Source: JACRAO01 sp964490895
GTDB taxonomy: Bacteria > Bdellovibrionota > UBA1018
DNA length: 64,000 bases
Assembly: GCA_964490895.1 (NCBI GenBank)
Contig: CAZBEI010000116.1
Location: 19,452-83,451 of the forward strand
Direction of reading: 5' to 3'
Part shown: one piece after another, positions 56,004-64,000 of the stretch
How the letters are laid out: the number at the start of each line of letters is the position of its first letter
How positions within the stretch are numbered: position 1 is the first letter of the stretch
Notes under the pieces: model-generated
What the model was told of the DNA's origin: nothing
Seen by the model: only the letters and a program-made list of their open reading frames with translations
Database searches by the model: none
Program-made: the position numbers and the translations under genes

Positions 56004-57111
56004 AAACCTGATTCACCTTGAGAGCAAACACTTGGAGACTGTAGCGCTTGAGCAATTCCTCACGCCGCTCCAGGGGAGGAGCTTTTAATTCGTTATTTTC
56101 TACTTTTTGAAAACCCTGCACCCACGCGTCTTCTACATTTGGATTCAAAAATAAAACCTCGTCTTTTTTTAAATCTTTTAGGCTCTCGACGTGAGGAGGA
56201 ATTTGGGAGACCACGACAGGGGTCCCCAAAGCTGCAGCCTCCAGAGGAGGGAGTCCAAAACCTTCGTAAAGTGAAGGAAAAAACAGGGCTTTGGCCTGAG
56301 ACAACAAAATTTTTACCTCTATGTCTGAGAGATCAGGAAGCTCCTTTATATTTTGCAATCCAGCATACTTTGGCTTTTGAAAGGATAAAACAAGAGGGGT
56401 TTTTCCTCCCCATTTTTGAAAAGCCCGCACCAAGAGATCTACATTTTTATGAAATTTCCCATTCGACAAACAAAAAAAGAACCCTTTAGATTTTATGCCA
56501 CATTGCGATAAAAGAGTGGCCACCTGTTTTTGAGAAGCAGGCTCCATCATCTCGGGGTCTAAGGCTTGAGAAAGGTTGATCATCTTTTCTTGAGGAAGAG
56601 AAAGCCACTCCGAAATTTCCGCTCTAGAAAACTCAGAAACGGTTGTAATAACCCGTGCTTTTTTTAAAAATCTTTTCAAAAGTATTTGGTAATAAATTTT
56701 TTTCAAAGTATTGCCAAAGATCCTATGATTTAAATCATGAGCTGTGACCACCCAAGGACAAGGGGCTTTGATTAAACTTGAAAAACTGGTGCTATGATAA
56801 AGATCTGCACTCAATTTTTTTAATATCAGGGGAATTTCGATTATTTCTAAGGGATTTAGAAAAGGGGCCCGCATGGGAATGATCCTAAATCCACAAAAAT
56901 GATCTCCTAGAAATAGTTTTGGATTAATTAAAAAAACAGGCTCATATTTGAGTCCTTGAGATTTTTCTAACTGCCGCAGTCCTTTAGCTAAAACCAAAAC
57001 CCACCTTGCAACTCCACTCAAGTGGGGACTCACCATTCGAGCGTCAATTATGATTCTTGGTATGATTCTTGGTATGATTTTTGGAACAACTTTAAGTTTT
57101 TGGTGCGACAT
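55993..57111 (-). CDS. GT4-type glycosyltransferase
   Basis: 372 residues. Core starts IIDARMVSPHLSGVARWV and ends with FPSLYEGFGLPPLEAAALGTPVVVS (donor site, near 290). The first 25 residues hold a repeated PRIIP segment encoded by three 12-bp units (57049-57084), directly before the fold. Overlaps the O-antigen ligase-like gene by about 20 bp. Part of the surface-polysaccharide run with 54906 and 57092. Confidence 0.88.
   Translation of the reverse strand: MSHQKLKVVPKIIPRIIPRIIIDARMVSPHLSGVARWVLVLAKGLRQLEKSQGLKYEPVFLINPKLFLGDHFCGFRIIPMRAPFLNPLEIIEIPLILKKLSADLYHSTSFSSLIKAPCPWVVTAHDLNHRIFGNTLKKIYYQILLKRFLKKARVITTVSEFSRAEISEWLSLPQEKMINLSQALDPEMMEPASQKQVATLLSQCGIKSKGFFFCLSNGKFHKNVDLLVRAFQKWGGKTPLVLSFQKPKYAGLQNIKELPDLSDIEVKILLSQAKALFFPSLYEGFGLPPLEAAALGTPVVVSQIPPHVESLKDLKKDEVLFLNPNVEDAWVQGFQKVENNELKAPPLERREELLKRYSLQVFALKVNQVYES
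57049..57084 (-). repeat. Three 12-bp tandem units in the glycosyltransferase N-terminus
   Basis: tatgattcttgg at 57049-57060 and 57061-57072, and tatgatttttgg at 57073-57084, encoding the repeated IIPR segment. Confidence 0.85.
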
Positions 57112-58321
57112 TCTGTTTTCTTTCTAAAGTCCATAATAAACTCAAAGCGGTGACCCACATCATCTGATGAAGGACTTTGGATTCCCAAAAATTGACCTGT
57201 GTCAATCCATTGATATGAAACACAATCCACGCACAAAAAAGTCCACGCGAACTTGACCATGCTATCTTTAAAATAAAAATGCACCACAAGATCCATGCAA
57301 ATAACCCTAAAATCCCGAGGGAAGCGAGCATTTCGATAAAATTATTGTGAGCATGACCCGAAAAAACACTCGCACCTTTGTATTTGGACTCTAAATAAAA
57401 GCCCGAAAGCTCTAAATTGTGGTGCCAGCCCACTCCCGTCAAAGGCCTTTGCTTAAAAAAAACAAAATTAGCTGCCCACAGATCTTGCCTTGTCGCCACA
57501 CCTAAAGAGTCTTTCATTCTTTCTGAAATAAAAGGAAGCCGCCACGCTCCCCAAACAGCCAATACAATCACAGTAGCAAAAACAATGAGATACTTTTTGG
57601 GCAAAGATAAAGCCCCATAGAGTAAAATCCCAATAGGCAAGGCAACCCATAAAATTCTAGAATAAGTCCCAAAAAGTGCCAGTAATCCCAAGAAAATAGA
57701 TACCCATGCAAACGCCTTATGTTTCTGAAATGCAATCTCTAGCGCGACAAAAAATGGAAAAATAAAGATGTTTGCAAATGAAAGGTGATGTCCTAAAAAA
57801 CCAATAACATGAAATCGATTGGGGTGGCTGGGAATGACTTGCATCCGAGGCCAACCTGTAAAATATTGAGCCACTCCAATCGCTGAAATGAGAGTAAAAG
57901 CAATCAGCCAGACATGGAGTAGCCTCTTTTTCTGTTGGGCACTGAGCAGAGACAGACCCAAAACCAACACTATAGGCCAAAAAAGGTAGAGCGCTTTTGC
58001 CATGTCTTTCAAAAAATGGACATGGCTTTTTTTTCCAGCTACCACGAAGGGAAACAGATCGGCAAAAATCAAACTTACTGCACAGGCCAGAGCCAGAAAA
58101 AGAGAGAGGTAAAGATAAGTTTTGATCTGTTTTTGAGCTAATAAGTTTTTTAGATTCAATACCGGGTGCCGTATTTGGCTCAAAAAAAGACTCCCTACAA
58201 CAATACCCGCCCCCACGCTCATGGCAGCCATCGAAAACAAAGTACAAACCGAGTAAAAAGCTAGGCTGATAAAAACCAAGTTTGATTTCGAAGAGTCTCT
58301 ATCTAATTGAATCAGTGACAC
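57092..58321 (-). CDS. O-antigen ligase/polymerase-like membrane protein (Wzy_C)
   Basis: About 409 residues from a GTG at 58321, with about ten hydrophobic segments; the frame reaches 58465 but that part overlaps the oppositely directed gene at 58341 and is a tandem repeat, so the upstream Met residues are probably not used. The long periplasmic loop of the Wzy_C/WaaL family lies near residues 280-345 (FFKQRPLTGVGWHHN, then FSGHAHNNFIEMLASLGILG). It ligates or polymerises O-antigen. No strong SD is visible, so the exact start is uncertain. Confidence 0.82.
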   Translation of the reverse strand: MSLIQLDRDSSKSNLVFISLAFYSVCTLFSMAAMSVGAGIVVGSLFLSQIRHPVLNLKNLLAQKQIKTYLYLSLFLALACAVSLIFADLFPFVVAGKKSHVHFLKDMAKALYLFWPIVLVLGLSLLSAQQKKRLLHVWLIAFTLISAIGVAQYFTGWPRMQVIPSHPNRFHVIGFLGHHLSFANIFIFPFFVALEIAFQKHKAFAWVSIFLGLLALFGTYSRILWVALPIGILLYGALSLPKKYLIVFATVIVLAVWGAWRLPFISERMKDSLGVATRQDLWAANFVFFKQRPLTGVGWHHNLELSGFYLESKYKGASVFSGHAHNNFIEMLASLGILGLFAWILWCIFILKIAWSSSRGLFCAWIVFHINGLTQVNFWESKVLHQMMWVTALSLLWTLERKQNVAPKT

Positions 58322-58340
58322 ATTGTAGGTATACTGCACC

Positions 58341-58946
58341 GTGGACTGGCAAGCAATGTTTGATAGGATACTAAAACTCATTCTCATCATTACTTTAACT
58401 GCTACTTTAACTGCTACTTTGACTGCTCGTTTTCCTAGTGTGTATGCTGATATCCCATCCAACAATATTCCTCAATCTCCCAGTGCTCCACCACATCTGT
58501 TTATTAGCCCCCCTGAAAAAAAAACCTTCGGTTGCCAGCGTCAGCATTTATATCAGGGTAAGCTTTTAGACTGTGATTCAAACCTAGGAAAAGATGGAGA
58601 CAATCTGAGGCCCTATCTTTCGCAAGTCCCGGCCTCTTTAGCCGAACTGAATCACTATCAAAAAACAAGGCGAAATATTAGAACCCTAGCCTACCTGAGC
58701 AGTTTGGGGCTCGTGGTCATGGGACTGGGTCTTTTCTTGAGTGGAAACAAGGAGGGAACAGAGGCGATTGCTCTTAGAAATTTACTTTTTTTCCCCGGGG
58801 TCACTCTAGCGGGCGGAAGTTTTGTCTACGGTTTCTACTTGCTTCACACGAACGAGGAACACCTTGTCAAAGCTGTGGATCTTTACAATGATGCTTATCC
58901 AGAGAAACGAATTGAATTGCGATTTACTACGGAGATAAACCTTTAA
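58341..58946 (+). CDS. Secreted protein, function unknown
   Basis: 201 residues; signal peptide ([19 protein letters not shown], ending near VYA-D) contains a TLTA repeat encoded by three 12-bp units. The mature part has one predicted membrane segment pair (about 118-165: [20 protein letters not shown] and [20 protein letters not shown]). The Met at 58341 or 58356 could be the start. It is divergent from the O-antigen ligase-like gene and ends 2 bp before carB. Not recognised. Confidence 0.7.
   Translation: MDWQAMFDRILKLILIITLTATLTATLTARFPSVYADIPSNNIPQSPSAPPHLFISPPEKKTFGCQRQHLYQGKLLDCDSNLGKDGDNLRPYLSQVPASLAELNHYQKTRRNIRTLAYLSSLGLVVMGLGLFLSGNKEGTEAIALRNLLFFPGVTLAGGSFVYGFYLLHTNEEHLVKAVDLYNDAYPEKRIELRFTTEINL
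58391..58426 (+). repeat. Three 12-bp tandem units in a signal peptide
   Basis: tactttaactgc twice and tactttgactgc once (58391-58402, 58403-58414, 58415-58426) encode TLTA repeats in the hydrophobic core of the signal peptide. Confidence 0.85.
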
Positions 58947-58948
58947 AA

Positions 58949-61900
58949 ATGCCACGGCGTAATGACATTCAAAAAATCCTCTTGATCGGCAGTGGGCCCA
59001 TTGTCATCGGGCAAGCCTGTGAGTTTGACTACTCTGGCACCCAAGCACTCAAAGCATTAAAAGAAGAAGGCTATCAAGTCATCTTAGTCAATTCCAACCC
59101 CGCCACCATCATGACTGACCCAGAGCTTTCCCAAAGAGTTTATCTGGAACCTCTCACAGTCGAGTTTTTAGAAAAAATAATTGCCTTCGAGAAACCAGAT
59201 GCACTATTGCCCACCATGGGTGGACAAACAGCACTCAACCTCACGATGAAACTTGAAGCTGCAGGGATTTTAAAAAAACACTCTGTCAAAATTTTAGGAG
59301 CTACTCCTCAGGCCATCCACAGAGCCGAGGATCGAGAAACTTTTAGAAAAATCATTGGAGAAATAGGACTCGAATGTGCCAAAAGTGCAATCGTACGAGA
59401 CCTTGGAGATGCAAAAAGGGTGATCGAAGAGATTGGACTTCCTGTCATTCTCAGACCTTCTTTTACGCTGGGTGGCGAAGGGGGCGGAATTGCCTATACA
59501 GAGGAAGACTTTATTCAAAAACTAGAGCGCGCTCTTTTTCTCTCTCCCACCCATGACGTTTTAGTCGAAGAAAGTTTGCTGGGATGGAAAGAGTTCGAAC
59601 TCGAAGTCGTCCGAGATAAAAATGACAATGTCATTATTGTTTGCTCGATAGAAAACTTTGACCCCATGGGAGTGCATACGGGAGACAGCATCACGGTGGC
59701 TCCTGCTCAAACTTTGACCGATGTCGAATTTCAAAAATTACGAGACCAATCGATTAAAATTATTCGGGCTATTGGAGTGGAGACAGGCGGCTCTAACATC
59801 CAATTTGCTTTGGATCCAAAAAAAGGAACTATCAAAGTCATTGAAATGAACCCCAGAGTCTCTCGCTCAAGTGCCCTGGCCTCAAAGGCCACTGGCTTTC
59901 CGATTGCAAGAGTCGCTGCAAAATTAGCAGTGGGATATACTTTGGATGAACTCACCAACGACATCACGGGGAATACCCCTTGTAGCTTTGAGCCAAGCCT
60001 GGATTATGTGGTCACAAAAATTCCACGATTTGATTTCGAAAAATTTGCTCCAACTGAACCGATTTTAACCACACAGATGAAATCCGTGGGAGAAGTCATG
60101 GCCTTGGGAAAAACATTCGAAGAATCCTTGGGCAAAGCCCTCTCAGGTTTAGAAACTGACCTCCCTTGGCTTGCCCCCATAAAAGAATTCCCGCTCGAAA
60201 TTCCACACCCGTTGAGGCTTTGGGCCATAGCTGGTGCTTTGAGAAAAAATATCTCCATACAGGAAATTTATGAAAAGACGAAGGTGGATCCCTGGTTTTT
60301 AAATCGAATTAAAAACCATCTCTCCTACGAAAAAATTTTAAAGGAAAACCCATGGCCCCCTTCCACAGATAGTCTTAGAGAAATCAAAGCCCACGGCTGG
60401 ACGGATCGCGCGATTGGAGCCGTGCTTGGATTGCGGGAAGAACAAGTTCGCGAAGAGCGTGAAAAACAGGGAGTTTACGGAATTTACCAACAAGTGGACA
60501 CTTGTGCCGCTGAGTTTGAAGCAAAAACACCCTATCTCTATAGTTCTTATCATGGAACAGATGAGTCCCTGATTTCTTCTAAAACAAAAGTCATGATTTT
60601 AGGAGGAGGACCTAATCGCATTGGGCAGGGAATTGAATTTGACTACTGTTGTGTTCACGCTGCGATGTCTTTACGAAGCCTAGGAATTGAAACAATTATG
60701 GTCAACTCTAACCCCGAAACCGTCAGCACTGATTTTGATATTTCGGATAAGCTCTATTTCGAACCCCTAACTCCAGAACATGTTTTAAATATTGCTCAAA
60801 AAGAAAAACCTTTGGGCGCAATCGTACAATTTGGAGGGCAAACTCCTCTTAAAATTGCCAAAGCCTTAGAAAAAGGAGGGCTCAAAATCCTAGGCACTTC
60901 GACTTCGAGCATTGATTTAGCAGAAGACCGACAAAAATGTGGAATAATCGTCGAAAGTCTCAAACACCTGGGCCTAGAACAACCTGAAGCAGCCATTGCA
61001 CGCACTCGAGAAGAAGCGTTTGCTCAAGCTAAAAAATTGGGCTACCCCATCTTAGTCCGCCCGTCTTATGTATTGGGTGGAAAAGCCATGCGGATCATCC
61101 ACAGTGATCAGGGGCTCGAGCAATGGATAGACCATGCCCTCCAGGTAGCCGAAAATCACCCTGTTTTAATGGATCGATTTTTAGACCGCGCCACCGAAGT
61201 CGACGTGGATGCAATCAGCGACGGTGGAGACACTTTTATTGCAGGTTTATTGGAACACATCGAAGAAGCTGGCATTCACTCTGGAGACAGTGCGTGCTCT
61301 CTCCCCGTGTTTACTTTATCTCAAGAAATCTGCACTCGAATCCGTGAGTACACCAGAGAACTTGCAAAAAAATTAAACGTGATTGGACTCCTAAATGTTC
61401 AGTTCGCGATCCAAGGAGATCGTATCTTTTTATTGGAGGTCAATCCGAGGGCTTCTCGAACCATTCCTTTTGTAAGCAAAGCTGTGGGAAAGCCGGTTGC
61501 TAAATTAGCAGTGGCCGTGATGATGGGAAAATCCTTGCATGACTTGGGAGTGAGAAAAGACCTAGACCTAAATCTCAACGTCTTTAATGTCAAAGTGCCT
61601 GTTTTTCCATTCCACAAATTTCCGGGTGTGGACGTCCTCTTGGGACCCGAAATGAAATCTACAGGCGAAGTGATGGGCCGGGGTAAAACATTTGCCTCTG
61701 CCTATGCCAAAGCTCTCATTGCAGCAGGGATGAGCCTGCCACTCTCTGGCAATGCATTTTTATCCATTAGAGATGAAGACAAATTGCCCCTCTTACCCAT
61801 CGCACGCGAGTTAGTGGAATCAGGATTTAAACTCTGGGGAACCCAGGGAACTGCTTTGTTCTTTCAAAAACAGGGACTCGAGATCACACCTATCAACAAG

Positions 61901-62125
61901 GTCCAACAGGGCTCTCCTCATTGTGTGGATGCCATCAACGAAGGCCGCTTTGGACTCGTTATCAATACCACTTCGGACGAACTTGCGATCAAAGACAGTT
62001 TTTCTATCAGACGTGCTGCTCTAGAAAAAAAGATTCCCTACAGCACTGTGGTCGCCTCCGCGCGTGCGATGGCAGAGGCTATCCGAGAAATGCAGCGGGG
62101 CCCACTGGAGGTGTTTCCGCTTTAG
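58949..62125 (+). CDS. carB: Carbamoyl-phosphate synthase large subunit
   Basis: 1058 residues, the full family length. Two ATP-grasp halves: N-terminal [20 protein letters not shown] and [16 protein letters not shown]; second half [20 protein letters not shown] and [13 protein letters not shown]. The C-terminal MGS-like domain (about 930-1058) begins after AGMSLPLSG. It makes carbamoyl phosphate for arginine and pyrimidine. The glutaminase subunit carA is not here. An ATG with a weak SD follows the previous gene by 2 bp. Confidence 0.97.
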   Translation: MPRRNDIQKILLIGSGPIVIGQACEFDYSGTQALKALKEEGYQVILVNSNPATIMTDPELSQRVYLEPLTVEFLEKIIAFEKPDALLPTMGGQTALNLTMKLEAAGILKKHSVKILGATPQAIHRAEDRETFRKIIGEIGLECAKSAIVRDLGDAKRVIEEIGLPVILRPSFTLGGEGGGIAYTEEDFIQKLERALFLSPTHDVLVEESLLGWKEFELEVVRDKNDNVIIVCSIENFDPMGVHTGDSITVAPAQTLTDVEFQKLRDQSIKIIRAIGVETGGSNIQFALDPKKGTIKVIEMNPRVSRSSALASKATGFPIARVAAKLAVGYTLDELTNDITGNTPCSFEPSLDYVVTKIPRFDFEKFAPTEPILTTQMKSVGEVMALGKTFEESLGKALSGLETDLPWLAPIKEFPLEIPHPLRLWAIAGALRKNISIQEIYEKTKVDPWFLNRIKNHLSYEKILKENPWPPSTDSLREIKAHGWTDRAIGAVLGLREEQVREEREKQGVYGIYQQVDTCAAEFEAKTPYLYSSYHGTDESLISSKTKVMILGGGPNRIGQGIEFDYCCVHAAMSLRSLGIETIMVNSNPETVSTDFDISDKLYFEPLTPEHVLNIAQKEKPLGAIVQFGGQTPLKIAKALEKGGLKILGTSTSSIDLAEDRQKCGIIVESLKHLGLEQPEAAIARTREEAFAQAKKLGYPILVRPSYVLGGKAMRIIHSDQGLEQWIDHALQVAENHPVLMDRFLDRATEVDVDAISDGGDTFIAGLLEHIEEAGIHSGDSACSLPVFTLSQEICTRIREYTRELAKKLNVIGLLNVQFAIQGDRIFLLEVNPRASRTIPFVSKAVGKPVAKLAVAVMMGKSLHDLGVRKDLDLNLNVFNVKVPVFPFHKFPGVDVLLGPEMKSTGEVMGRGKTFASAYAKALIAAGMSLPLSGNAFLSIRDEDKLPLLPIARELVESGFKLWGTQGTALFFQKQGLEITPINKVQQGSPHCVDAINEGRFGLVINTTSDELAIKDSFSIRRAALEKKIPYSTVVASARAMAEAIREMQRGPLEVFPL

Positions 62126-62224
62126 ATGCCCGCATGTATTTTTTAAAATAAGTCATGTTTTATATATTAAAAACTTGACATTTTTATAGAAATAACCGAT
62201 CCTTACTTCAAGGAGATCAAGCCC

Positions 62225-62944
62225 ATGAAAACGGCCCAATCTATTCGAAATAAAATCCTCTCCAGCGGAACCGATTCACTCTGGAACTTTGCTGATTTTA
62301 GTGAATACTCTCAGCAAGCTGTGGCAAAAACATTAAGTCGACTCAATCAGGAGGGTCTGATTCAAAGAGTGAAAAAAGGTTTATATTATTTCCCCAAAAA
62401 AACTGCACTTGGATTATCGCAACCCAGTGTTTCAGCGCTTTTGGAAAAAATCTTTTCGAACTCAAATGATGTGAAAATGTATTCAGGTGGAACTGCCTCA
62501 TTTCAAAATCTGGGAATCACCACACAAGTTCCTGCCCAGTATACACTTCTGGGTGATAGAGCTTCAAAAAAGATACGAATCGGAAGGATCACAGCAAGAA
62601 TTCTGCGGCGCTCACGTACTTATCTCGCAAGCGCAAGTCAACAGGATATTTGGATACTAGATGCCATCCGAAATCTTACTCATGTGCCTGATTCAACTCC
62701 CATAGATGCGATCACAAAAATCATGGCCCATTTTACAAGCTCAAAAAGCTCAATTAAGAAATTATTACGCTTTGCTCGTGGAGAACCGCCACGAGTGAGA
62801 GCGGTTCTGGGTGCAATCGCTGACCAAATAAAATACCAAGGGCCTGAAAAAAAGTTACTGAAAGACTCGCTCAATCCTCTGACTAAATATCATTTAGGAA
62901 TAGCGTCTGTTCTTTCGACTGCATCTCACTGGCAGATTGTGTAG
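62225..62944 (+). CDS. AbiEi/DUF6088-type antitoxin-like protein
   Basis: 239 residues with an N-terminal winged-helix domain (VAKTLSRLNQEGLIQRVKKGLYYFP) and the DUF6088 segment MYSGGTASFQNLGITTQVP near residue 80, then a helical C-terminal part. In AbiE systems the antitoxin of this type represses its own promoter and neutralises the nucleotidyltransferase toxin. An AAGGAG SD lies 9 bases before the ATG; a TTGACA is 50 bp upstream. It is followed by a toxin gene that is truncated. Confidence 0.85.
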   Translation: MKTAQSIRNKILSSGTDSLWNFADFSEYSQQAVAKTLSRLNQEGLIQRVKKGLYYFPKKTALGLSQPSVSALLEKIFSNSNDVKMYSGGTASFQNLGITTQVPAQYTLLGDRASKKIRIGRITARILRRSRTYLASASQQDIWILDAIRNLTHVPDSTPIDAITKIMAHFTSSKSSIKKLLRFARGEPPRVRAVLGAIADQIKYQGPEKKLLKDSLNPLTKYHLGIASVLSTASHWQIV

Positions 62945-62950
62945 GTTAAA

Positions 62951-63439
62951 ATGTTGCTCCATAACCACACAGATTTTACATCATTTGTTGGAATAGTCGC
63001 AAATGACCTTGGAATTCGTGATGTCATCATTGAGAAGGACTATTGGGTGACTTATGTTCTCCATGAACTTAGAAGTTCTGTATTTAAAAACTCTTTCATT
63101 TTCAAAGGTGGGACTAGTCTTTCGAAGGGATGGAATTTAATAGACCGATTTTCTGAAGACATTGATCTACTTCTTGTGGGCAATGGTCTTGGGGGAAAAA
63201 ACAAAAGAGTCCTGCATAAGAAAATTCAAAGGTTTGTCGCCTCGCTTCCCGGTCTTTCCTATGATCAGCACAATATCAACAACCGAAGCGGTGATGAAAG
63301 CCGCACATGCTGTTTCAGATATGAAAGCCATTTAGCGGGCGAACTTGGCGCTCTTTTGCCCTACATTAAGCTTGAAATGGGATTTCGAGGAGGCAATGAA
63401 CCCACGGAAACAAGACAAATCCAATCACTCATTTTCTGA
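62951..63439 (+). pseudogene. AbiEii-type nucleotidyltransferase toxin, truncated
   Basis: 162 residues. The nucleotidyltransferase start is intact: DVIIEKDYWVTYVL, GGTSLSKGW near residue 54, and FSEDIDLLL near 68. The frame stops after ETRQIQSLIF, where the complete family has another 100 or more residues. In a shifted frame a few more residues (SDILISIQKFQ) continue before a stop, so a frameshift plus deletion is likely. The toxin is probably inactive. Confidence 0.75.
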
Positions 63440-63500
63440 TATTCTTATAAGCATCCAAAAGTTTCAGAAAGGTTTTTAGATTGCAAACAACTTCGACACT

Positions 63501-63812
63501 ATGACCGATACTCATAAGGGAAATTGCTGGTTTTGTGGAATCACGCTTTCGCCCCTGCATTATGGGCGAGGAGACAGCTGCCCCCAATGTAAACGAGACA
63601 CGCGCACTTGCAAGGGTTGTATATTTTTCGACTCTTCGTGCCACAATGAATGCAGAGAACCCTCAGCAGATCGTGTATTGGAAAAAGAGCGCTCCAACTT
63701 CTGTGATTATTTTACACCTAAACAAGTCCCAAAAGGAGGAGGAGATCCGCAAAGGGAAGCACAAGATAAAGCCAAAGAAGCTGCAGAAGCTCTATTTAAA
63801 TTTAAAAAATAA
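63501..63812 (+). CDS. Small zinc-ribbon-like protein
   Basis: 103 residues with paired cysteines (CWFCG, CPQCKRD, CKGC, CHNEC and a last C near 68), likely two zinc sites, followed by a charged helical tail (EAQDKAKEAAEALF). It probably lies in an old carB-zinc-ribbon-greA arrangement, with greA starting 21 bp later. Not assigned to a named family. Confidence 0.75.
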   Translation: MTDTHKGNCWFCGITLSPLHYGRGDSCPQCKRDTRTCKGCIFFDSSCHNECREPSADRVLEKERSNFCDYFTPKQVPKGGGDPQREAQDKAKEAAEALFKFKK

Positions 63813-63833
63813 TATGGTATACAGGATGGGTTT

Positions 63834-64000
63834 ATGGCTGAAGACACAGTCCCCAACACAGTGCCAATGACCCTTGAGGGTAAGAAAAGGTTAGACGAAG
63901 AATTAAAACACCTCCTCAGCGTAGAGAGGCCCTCTGTTGTAAAAGCAATCGAAGTGGCCAGAGGTCACGGCGATTTGTCAGAAAATGCAGATTATTCTGC
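63834..64000 (+). CDS. greA: Transcription elongation factor GreA, N-terminal part
   Basis: 55 residues before the window edge: from [18 protein letters not shown] to [13 protein letters not shown]. The coiled-coil tip with the acidic GDLSENADY motif that reaches into the RNA polymerase channel is present. The remainder lies beyond the window. Confidence 0.93.
   Translation, partial: MAEDTVPNTVPMTLEGKKRLDEELKHLLSVERPSVVKAIEVARGHGDLSENADYS

Overview
The window is a dense bacterial chromosome segment, A+T-rich by eye (GC not computed). Most proteins look Gram-negative with an elaborate envelope: many lipoproteins, secreted proteases, a MacAB-TolC-type pump and a beta-barrel. Gene style and order (membrane Fe-S protein-etfAB-dapLBA, carB followed by a zinc-ribbon gene and greA, a conserved-looking 62-residue basic protein) make me think of Bdellovibrionota or a related former deltaproteobacterium. 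That is an inference, not a marker-gene result. I see no insertion sequence, CRISPR array or rRNA. There is one tRNA (Lys).

Layout: 1-9,100 is a minus-strand lysine-fermentation cluster: a leucine-type amino-acid dehydrogenase, kdd, kamD, then a secreted subtilisin with a separate propeptide protein inserted before kamE, then a MoxR ATPase and the start of a downstream partner that can only be read after a frameshift in an A10 tract. 9.2-12.3 kb holds a small basic protein fused to the debris of a branched-chain amino-acid binding protein, two uncharacterised envelope proteins and a LysM protein. 12.4-20.1 kb holds an AAA ATPase, the ETF:quinone module (membrane Fe-S protein, etfA, etfB) and dapL-dapB-dapA. 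20.2-25.3 kb has a His-rich secreted protein, a transglutaminase-like protein and sdhCAB. 25.3-31.5 kb is accessory: an HTH/DUF4160 pair with a clear operator, a TerC-type transporter, a four-gene envelope operon ending in an HExxH lipoprotein, a DUF4143 ATPase and tRNA-Lys. 31.6-37.1 kb holds purA, serA, a class V aminotransferase, a short unknown protein and a sigma-54 activator. 37.2-41.3 kb is macB-macA-tolC. 41.4-47.2 kb is accessory: a Gly/Pro-rich peptide, a VTC-domain protein, a TPR/winged-helix regulator overlapping a trypsin-like protease, a second DUF4143 ATPase and a gene remnant. 47.2-52 kb is a very large metzincin-like lipoprotein plus a beta-barrel protein. 52-58.9 kb holds a CHASE2 cyclase, a divergent CheY-like protein, two glycosyltransferases, an O-antigen ligase-like protein and a secreted protein. 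58.9-64 kb is carB, an AbiE-type pair with a truncated toxin, a zinc-ribbon protein and greA (cut by the window edge).

How genes work together: kamDE and kdd carry out the middle steps of anaerobic lysine breakdown, whose later acyl-CoA steps would feed electrons through EtfAB and the membrane Fe-S protein to quinone; SdhCAB works at the same quinone pool. dapABL makes LL- diaminopimelate for wall and lysine synthesis. The most unusual structures are (i) three AAA ATPase genes that each have a TTGAC box 37-41 bp ahead of the start codon, a dyad in between and no ribosome-binding site, (ii) the A10 slip site between moxR and its downstream reading frame, (iii) a subtilisin whose propeptide is a separate lipoprotein-like gene, splitting kamD from kamE, and (iv) 12-bp tandem repeats that add four-residue repeats to the N-termini of three unrelated proteins.
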